A stretch of 25,558 nucleotides of DNA from Lachnospiraceae bacterium UBA2860 (lineage in GTDB: Bacteria; Bacillota; Clostridia; Lachnospirales; Lachnospiraceae), in NCBI GenBank assembly GCA_002350625.1, contig DEFE01000041.1, positions 1-25,558 on the forward strand, written 5' to 3'. The position numbers and the translations under genes were made by a program. Below the pieces are notes generated by a model. That model was not told the origin of the DNA and did no database searches. It was given only the letters and a program-made list of their open reading frames with translations. This document shows positions 15,416 through 22,641 of the stretch, one piece after another (position 1 is the first letter of the stretch; every line of letters begins with the position of its first letter).

Positions 15416-18279
15416 CCCGCGCTTTCCGTCTGCCCGTACATCTCGTTCATGGCGTCCATGCGCATGTCGAACAGATTGACGGATTTATTGCGGTAATAAA
15501 CCACCTGGCCGTCGCTCAGGCCGCTCTTCACTTCGACATATTCTCCGTCTGCCATGCCGGTGACAACTTCGACCTTCCCGCTAAGGGTACCGTCTTCATT
15601 TCGCTCGGTGTACACGTAATTCTTTCCCTGCTCTGTCGTGATGGCCTGCGCGGGCAGTACGGGAACATGGTCTTCCTTCGCGATGGAGATTGTCACCGTG
15701 CAGCTCATATCCGGGCGCATGCGCGCTTCTTTCTTTGTCGACACGGTCACGTTATATTTCGTGGCGCCGCCGGCGTTGGTCCCGCTCGCCGCGATCTCTG
15801 TCACGACGCCGTCGAAGGATTCACCTTCGAGAGCATCGAGCACAAGCGTTGCCTTCTGTCCCTTTTCCACGGACAGGATGTCCATCTCATTGACGGAGAT
15901 CGTGACATCCATCGTCTCTCCCGTGCTGATGGAAAATGCTTCGGCGTCGGCAAAAGACGCGGCCTTCCCCGTGTAAGCACCCGCAAGTCCTCCGTAAGAT
16001 CCGGTAATCAGCGAGCCGGAGGACAGCCCCTGCGCGCCCAGCTGCGATAAGTCGATCCCCGCGCTCTGTCCCGCAAGGAGCGAAGAGAGGTCGGCGCCGT
16101 TTAAGCCCGCTCCCTGCAGCGCCGCCAGAGGATTCGCTCCGCCTGCGCCAAGAAGGGAGGACAAGGCGGCATTTCCGTTCTGTCCGCTCAAATTCCCGAG
16201 AAGAGAGGATAAATCTGTATTTCCGCTCTGTCCGCTTAAGTTTCCGAGGAGGGAGGACAAGTCCGTACTTCCGGTCTGTCCGGCGGCTCCGCCAAGGAGG
16301 GAGGACAGATCCGCGCCGCCGCCCTGCCCGGCAAGACCGCCGAGGAGGGAGGACAGATCCGCGCCGCCGCTCTGCCCGGCAAGGCCGCCAAGAAGCCCCG
16401 ACAGGTCGAGTCCCTCCGGCCAGACGATGCTGTCCGTGGAAATGTCGCCGGGAATCTTAGTGCCGTCAGGCAGCGTGATCGTCCCGGCCGTAACGTCAGG
16501 AAGCGTAATAGTTCCGCCATTTACGTCGGGAAGGTTGATATCTCCCATATTGATGTCCGGCAGATCGATCGTCCCGGGCAGCGGCGATCCGCCCGTCTCG
16601 GGAACGCTTCCGGACGGATCGCCGTCCGCCTCGTCCGCAGCGCCGGTATTTGCCACTTCATAGTGCACGTCCGCCGCTAAAGACTCATAGAGACCGTCTC
16701 CGTTCTCGTCGATAATCGTGTACTCCGCACCGGTGCTTCCCAGTGCGCTCACGTTAACCAGACGGCTGTCCGGCAGGATATAGTAGTTGTTCTCCGTATC
16801 CGTCTCAAGCACCACATGGGCGGTGTAGCTTCCGCCGGGCGCGAACAGGTCCCCTTCGCCAATGGACCAGCTGAGCTGTGTCAGGTGGTACTGCACCCCG
16901 CTAAGGAAGCTCTGTGCTTCCTCCAGCGTCATCGGAAAATCGCCGTTAACCGGAATGCGGATCGGGAGGAAAAAGGACCCCTGCAGGAACACGAGCGATC
17001 CTGCGCCGCCGGCCGCCGCATCCTCCTCTTCCGACGCGCCTTCGGCCGGCAGCTCTTCCGCGCTTTCCACCGATCCGTTCAGATCAAGGGCTTCCTCCTC
17101 ATAGACAGCCGCTTCATTAGGGATGATCTCGCCGTCGCCGCCTGTGTCCTCCGAAGCGCCCGCAAGTGCCTTTTCAGCTTCCGACGCGTCCTGAGGATCC
17201 GGCAGATCATCCTCCGTCTCAAAGCTCACAGGCTGTATGTCCCCACCCTCTTCGGCAGGGAGCACATCGTCGTCCGGATCAGCGGAGAGGTCCGCGTGAA
17301 GAAGAACAAAGCCGCCGTCCGTTTCCCCGTCCGTCAGCACTCCGAAGTGTCCGTCCTCTTCAGGTTGCCCTGTCTTCCCCGCAGCCATGAGCCCGAGGCC
17401 GCCCCACATGGAGGCGTCCGCGCCGGAGGTTCCGCCGGTGAGTGCAGAAGCCAGATCGATCGCATTTTCGCCGGACGGCTTTACGGGGTTTGTCACCTTC
17501 TCTCCTTCTTTTATGTAAACCTCACGGACGACGCCGCCCGTCCCGGCTTTGATCTCATCCGTCCTTGAGAGCGCATAGAGATGCGCCATGACCTCGTCTA
17601 TATCTTCTCTCTCCGAAAGGAGCTGGCTTCTTCTCGTCTCATCGCGCACGGCATAAAGCTTAAGCAGGACGTCGCCCTGCTTCACCTGGTCTCCCTCATT
17701 TACCGGGATCTCTGTGATCTCTCCGGAGATCGCCGTAATCCTGACTTCGCGCCGGTCCCCGTCCGTGACGATAAGAAGGAGGGCGCCGTACTTGTCCATG
17801 GCTTCGCCCGCCTCCTCTCCACGGGAGACATACACTTTTTCTACATGCCCGCTGACGGGGGCCAGCACCTCCGTCTCTTCCTTTTTTTCTTCAAGCGCAA
17901 GGAGCTCTTCGTCGATCTCGCCGATCGCGTCCTGGAGCTCGGCAATCGCATCGCGCACCGAGCCGTGATCGGCGACCGCGAGCACCTGTCCCGCCTCAAC
18001 AGCGTCGCCCTCCTTCACAAGCACGGACTTGACGCTGATCCCCTTCGGCATATACAGCGGAACAAGGGCCCCTTCACTTAAGGTGCCGTTTCCGACGACC
18101 GTCGTCTCTATGCTGCGCATCTCAAGCGCCGCGCTGGCAATCTGCCGATCCGCCTGCGCTTTCAAAAGCTCTTTGCGCGCCTTGCCGATCCGGATGACGC
18201 CCACGGCGATGAGCGCGCCGAGCACAGCCAGCACGATAAGCGTGATGATTCGTTTTTTTCTTCTCCTCTTTTCAGCCAT
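15412..18279 (-). CDS. Giant HlyD/MacA-like membrane-fusion protein with repeat-rich insertion
   Basis: A 955-residue protein; MacA-type adaptors are usually about 350-450. Residues 1-10 are basic and 11-30 form the membrane anchor. Lipoyl-like halves lie near 60-100, 138-170, 187-208 and 247-262, with a short coiled coil at 105-135. Residues about 264-775 are an insertion: a Gly/Ala stretch, an acidic linker (about 327-425), an unrecognised folded-looking segment (about 427-545), four 10-residue LPD repeats (571-610) and five to six 16-residue DLSSLLG..GQ.G repeats (625-720), then more Gly/Leu/Ser sequence. The beta-barrel and membrane-proximal domains resume at about 776-930 (MDVTISVNEMDILSV, LVLDALEGESFDG, VPVLPAQAI). 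It overlaps the ATPase gene by 4 bp and starts 15 bp after the DUF4250 stop. It probably bridges the MacB-like permease to the cell wall or exterior; the role of the insertion is unknown. Confidence 0.9.
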   Translation of the reverse strand: MAEKRRRKKRIITLIVLAVLGALIAVGVIRIGKARKELLKAQADRQIASAALEMRSIETTVVGNGTLSEGALVPLYMPKGISVKSVLVKEGDAVEAGQVLAVADHGSVRDAIAELQDAIGEIDEELLALEEKKEETEVLAPVSGHVEKVYVSRGEEAGEAMDKYGALLLIVTDGDRREVRITAISGEITEIPVNEGDQVKQGDVLLKLYAVRDETRRSQLLSEREDIDEVMAHLYALSRTDEIKAGTGGVVREVYIKEGEKVTNPVKPSGENAIDLASALTGGTSGADASMWGGLGLMAAGKTGQPEEDGHFGVLTDGETDGGFVLLHADLSADPDDDVLPAEEGGDIQPVSFETEDDLPDPQDASEAEKALAGASEDTGGDGEIIPNEAAVYEEEALDLNGSVESAEELPAEGASEEEDAAAGGAGSLVFLQGSFFLPIRIPVNGDFPMTLEEAQSFLSGVQYHLTQLSWSIGEGDLFAPGGSYTAHVVLETDTENNYYILPDSRLVNVSALGSTGAEYTIIDENGDGLYESLAADVHYEVANTGAADEADGDPSGSVPETGGSPLPGTIDLPDINMGDINLPDVNGGTITLPDVTAGTITLPDGTKIPGDISTDSIVWPEGLDLSGLLGGLAGQSGGADLSSLLGGLAGQGGGADLSSLLGGAAGQTGSTDLSSLLGNLSGQSGNTDLSSLLGNLSGQNGNAALSSLLGAGGANPLAALQGAGLNGADLSSLLAGQSAGIDLSQLGAQGLSSGSLITGSYGGLAGAYTGKAASFADAEAFSISTGETMDVTISVNEMDILSVEKGQKATLVLDALEGESFDGVVTEIAASGTNAGGATKYNVTVSTKKEARMRPDMSCTVTISIAKEDHVPVLPAQAITTEQGKNYVYTERNEDGTLSGKVEVVTGMADGEYVEVKSGLSDGQVVYYRNKSVNLFDMRMDAMNEMYGQTESAG
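16120..16407 (-). repeat. Six 48-bp tandem repeats within the membrane-fusion gene
   Basis: Units start every 48 bp, each encoding 16 residues of the form DLSSLLGGLAGQSGGA. Units 1-5 (16168-16407) are clear and unit 6 (16120-16167) is degenerate. Units 1-2 resemble each other most, as do units 4-5, suggesting local duplication. The reading frame is kept throughout. Confidence 0.9.
16450..16569 (-). repeat. Four 30-bp repeats encoding LPD decapeptides
   Basis: Residues 571-610 of the membrane-fusion protein form four consecutive decapeptides of the form I-[DNT]-LPD-[IVG]-N/T-x-x-x. The pattern suggests a short beta-strand ladder or stalk before the 16-residue repeats. Confidence 0.8.
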
Positions 18280-18294
18280 TTTCCGACCTGATCT

Positions 18295-18468
18295 TCAGAT
18301 GAACTGGTTTTGCTTCTCGTCGTAATGATAATCAATCTTATCGAGAAGTTTGCATAATTCTATCACATCGATCTGCTCTTCTTCGCAGAGATCCCTCAGG
18401 GATCTGTAATTGTTGCGAAGCTTCATGTTGATGTAACTCAGCAGGATTGCGGGATCTCTCGGTATCAT
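18295..18468 (-). CDS. DUF4250 domain small protein
   Basis: A 57-residue protein beginning MIPRDPAILLSYINMKLR, which matches the DUF4250 family, common in Clostridia and of unknown function. It looks helical, with a possible helix-turn-helix-like middle (SLRDLCEEEQIDVIELCKLL). The frame is open 17 codons further upstream, but a GGAGGAG ribosome site 9 nt before the ATG at 18468 fixes the start, and the family begins at this Met. It is 15 bp upstream of the membrane-fusion gene and so is probably the first gene of the exporter operon. Confidence 0.85.
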   Translation of the reverse strand: MIPRDPAILLSYINMKLRNNYRSLRDLCEEEQIDVIELCKLLDKIDYHYDEKQNQFI

Positions 18469-18576
18469 ATCTGCAGTCTCCTCCAAAATAAGAGTAGCAT
18501 AGTTCAAAGGGGGCTTCAATCTTCTTCCCCCAGATTTTAGATACTGTTCACAATATGAAAGGAGGAAGGACAGAAA

Positions 18577-18612
18577 ATGCCTTGCAATGCAGAAGGATTG
18601 CGGCTAAGATGA
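18577..18612 (+). other. Possible 11-codon leader ORF before the kinase-like gene
   Basis: An ATG at 18577 opens an 11-codon frame (MPCNAEGLRLR) ending in TGA at 18610-18612. AAAGGAGG at 18558-18565 lies 11 nt upstream. A second frame starts at the overlapping ATGA (18609) and runs into the next gene. No conservation evidence is available, so this may be chance. Confidence 0.2.
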
Positions 18613-18655
18613 AATTGTTGTTAAATATCCGTGGAATCTACGAGGAGGATCCGTT

Positions 18656-19255
18656 ATGGCAGATCAGACGTTACCGGTGATCACGATCAGCAGACAGTAC
18701 GGCGCAGGCGGCCGCTCCGTCGCCAAGAAGCTTTCAGAGCGCCTCGGCATCCCCTACTATGATGTCGATTTCGTCCGGCTGACTTCCAAGATCAGCGGCT
18801 ATTCGGAGGAGGAAGTGCGCCGTGAGGGCGAAGATCTCGGCGGCATGGCCAAGTTCATCAATCATTTTCTGACTACCGCGTCCTTCTCCAACCCCTACGA
18901 CGAGATCTTTCAGGCGCAGAAGGCCGTCATCCTGGGTCTCGCAGAGAAGCCCTGCATCATCGTCGGCCGCTGCTCCAACTTCATTCTCCGCGAAGCCAAA
19001 ATTCCGAGCTTCGATGTCTTCCTGAGCGGCAGCCGGGAATTCCGTCTGAAAAGAGCCGCCGAGCTCGCGGAAAATGGCGATACCGATCTCGAGAAATTCG
19101 TCGACAGGCGCGATCATCTGAGAAGCACCTACTACAAGGCTTACACGATGCATGATTTCGGCATAGCTTCCGATTACAGCCTCTGCCTCGATGTGAGCCG
19201 TTTCGGCATCGATAAGTGCGTCGATCTCATCGCGTCGCTCGCCACAGAGCAGTGA
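18656..19255 (+). CDS. Cytidylate kinase-like family protein
   Basis: A 199-residue P-loop protein of the cytidylate-kinase-like family (PF13189). The phosphate-binding loop is in ISRQYGAGGRSVAKKL (11-26), the usual GRQYGSGG variant of this group. Further family features are IPYYDVDFV, IIVGRCSNFIL (near 100-110) and an Arg-rich lid region (REFRLKRAAELA, then DRRDHLRSTYYKAYT). The family is common in Clostridia and its substrate is unproven; true Cmk is a different, longer-conserved protein. GAGGAGG lies 7 nt before the ATG. It stands alone on the plus strand between two divergent or convergent minus-strand operons and ends at a strong terminator. Confidence 0.9.
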   Translation: MADQTLPVITISRQYGAGGRSVAKKLSERLGIPYYDVDFVRLTSKISGYSEEEVRREGEDLGGMAKFINHFLTTASFSNPYDEIFQAQKAVILGLAEKPCIIVGRCSNFILREAKIPSFDVFLSGSREFRLKRAAELAENGDTDLEKFVDRRDHLRSTYYKAYTMHDFGIASDYSLCLDVSRFGIDKCVDLIASLATEQ

Positions 19256-19294
19256 CGCCGGATGGCGGCCGAAAGCTTTTTATAAGCGTGTGAT

Positions 19295-19328
19295 AAAAGG
19301 GACTGCCCCGACGGGCAGTCCCTTTTTT
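19295..19328. terminator. Bidirectional terminator between kinase-like gene and mtnA
   Basis: A perfect 10-bp stem (19299-19308 with 19313-19322) with tetraloop CGAC is followed by TTTTTT (19323-19328). AAAA at 19295-19298 provides a short T tract for minus-strand transcripts, so it serves both converging genes. Confidence 0.93.
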
Positions 19329-19346
19329 GTGTGCCTGACACATTAA

Positions 19347-20420
19347 TCAGTTTTCAAACAGCTTCCTGAGATTGACGTCAAAGGGCGGATAAACGATCCC
19401 GCGGTCCGTGACGATCGCGGTCAGAAGCTCGTGATCCGTCACGTCAAAGGAAGGATTGAAGCACTTCGTCTCCGGGAGCGCCATCGGCTTCTCATACCAC
19501 ATCGTTTTGATCTCGTACGGATTCCGCTCCTCAATCTTTATATCGGCGCCGGTCGGCGTGCTCATGTCGATGGTTGAGGTGGGCCCCAGCGTGTAGAAGG
19601 GAATCCCGTAGTGCTTCGCGAGGATCGCGACGCCCGAGGTGCCGATCTTGTTGGCGAAATCGCCGTTTGCCGCGATCCGGTCGCAGCCGACGAAGCAGGC
19701 GTTCACCCAGCCGTTCTTCATGACCATGGAGGCCATGTTGTCGCAGATCAGCGTCACGTCGACGCCGGCCTTCTCGAGCTCATAGGAGGTCAGGCGCGCC
19801 CCCTGCAGGAGCGGTCTCGTCTCGTCCGCGAATACTTTGAAATCGATGCCACGTTCCTTGCCGAGCAGCATCGGGCCGATCGCCGTGCCGTATTTTGACG
19901 TCGCGAGCGGTCCCGCGTTGCAGTGCGTCAGAATGCCGTCTCCAGGCTTTATGAGGCTGAGGCCGTTTTCAGAGATCCGGCCGCACATCTCGATATCTTC
20001 TTTGTGAATGGCGACAGCTTCGTCTCTAAGCAGGCCGACAATCTCCTCCGTCTTCTCCCCGGCGTGATCCCGGATGACCTGCATCTGGCGCCGGATCGCC
20101 CAGCTCAGGTTCACGGCCGTCGGGCGGGAAGAGTTCACATACTCCGCATCCGCGAGCATCTCGGAGGCAAAGGCCTCATAGGGGAGGTCCTTTTTCGGCA
20201 GCGACAGCACATACATCGCATACGCCGCGCAGATGCCGATCGCAGGCGCGCCGCGCACCGCCAGCACCTTGATCGCGTCGTAGAATTCCTCTTTCTTCTT
20301 CAGGGTGAGGAAAGCTGTCTCATTCGGCAGTTTCGTCTGGTCGATGATGACGACAGCCTGCCCGTCATCAGAGAGCCTTACGCTCCCGTTCCTTAGATCC
20401 TCTTCTTTGAAAAAGCTCAT
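19347..20420 (-). CDS. mtnA: S-methyl-5-thioribose-1-phosphate isomerase
   Basis: A 357-residue enzyme that converts the aldose S-methyl-5-thioribose-1-phosphate to the ketose in methionine salvage. Relatives also act on 5-deoxyribose-1-phosphate. Substrate-binding RGAPAIG lies at 56-62, and RPTAVNLSWA at 99-108 is characteristic of MtnA as opposed to eIF2B-like relatives. The catalytic Cys167 is in HCNAG and the catalytic Asp247 in GCDRIA. The C-terminus NPSFDVTDHELLTAIVTDRG is standard. Ribosome site GGGG lies 10 nt before the ATG. It follows the nucleoside transporter genes by 77 bp with no terminator between, so it is probably the last gene of that operon, linking uptake to salvage. The kinase or phosphorylase that would feed it is not in the window. 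Confidence 0.94.
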   Translation of the reverse strand: MSFFKEEDLRNGSVRLSDDGQAVVIIDQTKLPNETAFLTLKKKEEFYDAIKVLAVRGAPAIGICAAYAMYVLSLPKKDLPYEAFASEMLADAEYVNSSRPTAVNLSWAIRRQMQVIRDHAGEKTEEIVGLLRDEAVAIHKEDIEMCGRISENGLSLIKPGDGILTHCNAGPLATSKYGTAIGPMLLGKERGIDFKVFADETRPLLQGARLTSYELEKAGVDVTLICDNMASMVMKNGWVNACFVGCDRIAANGDFANKIGTSGVAILAKHYGIPFYTLGPTSTIDMSTPTGADIKIEERNPYEIKTMWYEKPMALPETKCFNPSFDVTDHELLTAIVTDRGIVYPPFDVNLRKLFEN

Positions 20421-20497
20421 CGTTTTATGTCCCCTTTACTCATATATTTTCTTTGACCGCCTTCACGGTCTGCCTGCGTCTCATCCCCCGGCCGTCT

Positions 20498-21457
20498 TCA
20501 TCGCTTACCCTTATCCCACGCCTCTCCGGCCGCCTTCGGCGGATGATTCTTCTTGGAGAAGAAGATCAGGAGCAGCATCGTCAGCACATAGGGCAGCATG
20601 AGGAAGAGGTCCGAATAATTACTCGAAAGGCCCATCGCGATGCACAGCTGATAGCCGCCGGAACGCGCGAGTCCGAAGATGAGGCAGACAAGCGTCGTCG
20701 TGCCGATGTTCCAGTTGCCGAAGATCATCGCCGCAATGGCGAGGTAGCCGTATCCGAGATAAATACTGGGCGAGAAATTGGCAAGCAGGGAATACGCGAA
20801 GCAGATGCCTCCGATGCCTGACAGTGCGCCGGATATGATCACCGCGATCCAGCGTACCTTCTCCACGTCTCCGCCTGCCGCATCCACTGCCTGCGGGTTC
20901 TCGCCGCAGGCCCTGAGCATCATGCCGTACTTTGTCCTGTACATGAGATAAGCGAAGAACAGCACGAGTGCGATGATGATGATCTCAAACGGATACAGGT
21001 TTTTGAAAATGCCTCCGATCCAGGGGATATCCGACAGATACGGCACCGAAAACCGCATGGATACGCCCAGGATGAACTTATTGGATGCCGTCTTATTGAT
21101 CGCCTGATTGGCTTCGCTTGTTAAGAACGTCGTCAGCGCCACCGCGAGGATATTGACAACGACGCCGCTGATCACCTGATTGGCCCTGAACCTGATGCAG
21201 AGCAGCGCATGAAGACAGGCGTACAGCCCTCCGCCTGCGGCCGCGCCGAGCATGGCGATATAGATGATCGCCTGATTGCCTTCTCCCATGACCGGCATGA
21301 GCAGGATCGCGATCAGTGATCCGATAAAAGCTCCGAATCCCTGAAAGCCTTCCACCGCCAGATTCGTAACGCCGCTTTTTTCGGAGTAAATGGCGCCCAC
21401 CGCCATGATGAGAAGCGGAAGTGCGAAGGACAGGCCGTCAATGAAAACCTTTGTCAT
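20498..21457 (-). CDS. Nucleoside ABC transporter permease, BPD_transp_2 (NupQ/YufQ-like)
   Basis: A 319-residue permease with eight or more hydrophobic segments, of the branched-chain/ribose permease class. Typical stretches are GAIYSEKSGVTNLAVEGFQG near the N-terminus and YRTKYGMMLRACGENPQAVDAAG in the cytoplasmic loop that contacts the ATPase. With the upstream permease it forms the channel of a BMP-type guanosine/purine-nucleoside transporter. Its ATG overlaps the previous stop as ATGA. The 77-bp gap to mtnA shows only a 5-bp stem hairpin with no T run. Confidence 0.93.
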   Translation of the reverse strand: MTKVFIDGLSFALPLLIMAVGAIYSEKSGVTNLAVEGFQGFGAFIGSLIAILLMPVMGEGNQAIIYIAMLGAAAGGGLYACLHALLCIRFRANQVISGVVVNILAVALTTFLTSEANQAINKTASNKFILGVSMRFSVPYLSDIPWIGGIFKNLYPFEIIIIALVLFFAYLMYRTKYGMMLRACGENPQAVDAAGGDVEKVRWIAVIISGALSGIGGICFAYSLLANFSPSIYLGYGYLAIAAMIFGNWNIGTTTLVCLIFGLARSGGYQLCIAMGLSSNYSDLFLMLPYVLTMLLLIFFSKKNHPPKAAGEAWDKGKR

Positions 21458-22641
21458 TTCTCCACCTCCTTCTCCGCGTCCGCTCCCTTCTCCTTAAGCG
21501 CCGCAATACGTCTTTCCTCGTCCATCCTGTCTTCATCCTTCTGCAGCGTGCGGCGCGCCTTCATCTGCATGTAATCGCCGCAGGACGCATAGAGAAGGAG
21601 AATGCCGGTGATCAGGGATGCGATCTCCTTGGCGACGCCCACCGCGGAGCTCATATAGTTTGCCCCCTGCTGGAAGATCGTGACGACGATGGCAGCAAAG
21701 ATCGATCCGACCGGGGACGCGCTGCCGAGCAGCGCCACGGAGATGGAATCGTAGCCCATCCCCACGAGCGTCTTCGGAATGATCGTGTTCGTGTAGCCGA
21801 GATAATAGGTCACGCCGGCAAGTCCCGCGAGGAGGCCTGAAAGCGCCATGGACAGCACAATACTCTTTCCGACGCCGACGCCGATGTAGCGGGCGCACTG
21901 CCTGTTCCGGCCGACAGCCTTGAGCTCGAAGCCAAACGCCGTCCTATCGAAGATGAACTGGATCACAAATGCCATGACCACCGCGAGGCCCATGCCGATC
22001 GGCACCTTGCAGCTGACACCTCCGATCATGACGCCCGTAATCGTCAGCCTTGACTCGGGCGAGCACACGCGGCTCGTCCGCGTCAGCATGTCGACGAACT
22101 TACTGTTGATAAAGAAGCCCGTCAGGTAGCTGATGATGTAATTGATCATGATCGTGGAAACGACCTCGTGGATGTTGAACCTGTATTTGAGATAGCCGAT
22201 CAGCGCCCCGGTCAGGCCGCCGACGACAATGCCGATCACAATCACGAGCGGCTTGGCAAGGGCCGCCGGGATCGCCTTGTTGTATCCGACAATCACTGTC
22301 GCCATAAAACCGGAGAGCAGCATCTGTCCCGCGATGCCGATATTGAAGAGTCCCGCCTTGAACCCCACGATAAACGCCAGGGACGCGAGCAGCATCGGCG
22401 CGAGATAATTCAGGAATTCAAAGAGGTCCGAAAGCATGCCGCTGCCGCCGCCGTATTTTGCCTTCGGCAGGAGGCCGCAGCCCTGCAGGAAGCTTATGAA
22501 AGCCACGCCGGGATTCTTGCCCATGATGAGGAGCAGCACGCTCGCCGTGAGGATCGTCAGAAGGATCGCCAGAATCGACACATAGACGGCGGCGCGGCGC
22601 CCGCTTAAGAGATGCGCCAGATAACGCTTTTTTGTCTTCAC
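21454..22641 (-). CDS. Nucleoside ABC transporter permease (NupP/YufP-like)
   Basis: A 395-residue permease with an N-terminal membrane segment (about 18-40) and further segments to about 355, then a charged cytoplasmic tail rich in Arg, Lys and Glu. Family signatures are FNIGIAGQMLLSGF and RTAFGFELKAVGRNRQCARY, the latter being the cytoplasmic ATPase-contact loop. The start is GTG at 22641, overlapping the ATPase stop as GTGA, with GGGGGTG 8 nt upstream. The pair of unequal permeases is the normal arrangement for BMP-type nucleoside importers. Confidence 0.93.
   Translation of the reverse strand: MKTKKRYLAHLLSGRRAAVYVSILAILLTILTASVLLLIMGKNPGVAFISFLQGCGLLPKAKYGGGSGMLSDLFEFLNYLAPMLLASLAFIVGFKAGLFNIGIAGQMLLSGFMATVIVGYNKAIPAALAKPLVIVIGIVVGGLTGALIGYLKYRFNIHEVVSTIMINYIISYLTGFFINSKFVDMLTRTSRVCSPESRLTITGVMIGGVSCKVPIGMGLAVVMAFVIQFIFDRTAFGFELKAVGRNRQCARYIGVGVGKSIVLSMALSGLLAGLAGVTYYLGYTNTIIPKTLVGMGYDSISVALLGSASPVGSIFAAIVVTIFQQGANYMSSAVGVAKEIASLITGILLLYASCGDYMQMKARRTLQKDEDRMDEERRIAALKEKGADAEKEVEK

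Noticed and set aside
16120..16407. CRISPR-like array
   Set aside because: Repeats are contiguous without spacers, in frame and protein-coding.
20421..20497. Terminator between the nucleoside permease and mtnA
   Set aside because: Only a 5-bp stem without a T run is visible, so mtnA is treated as part of the operon.
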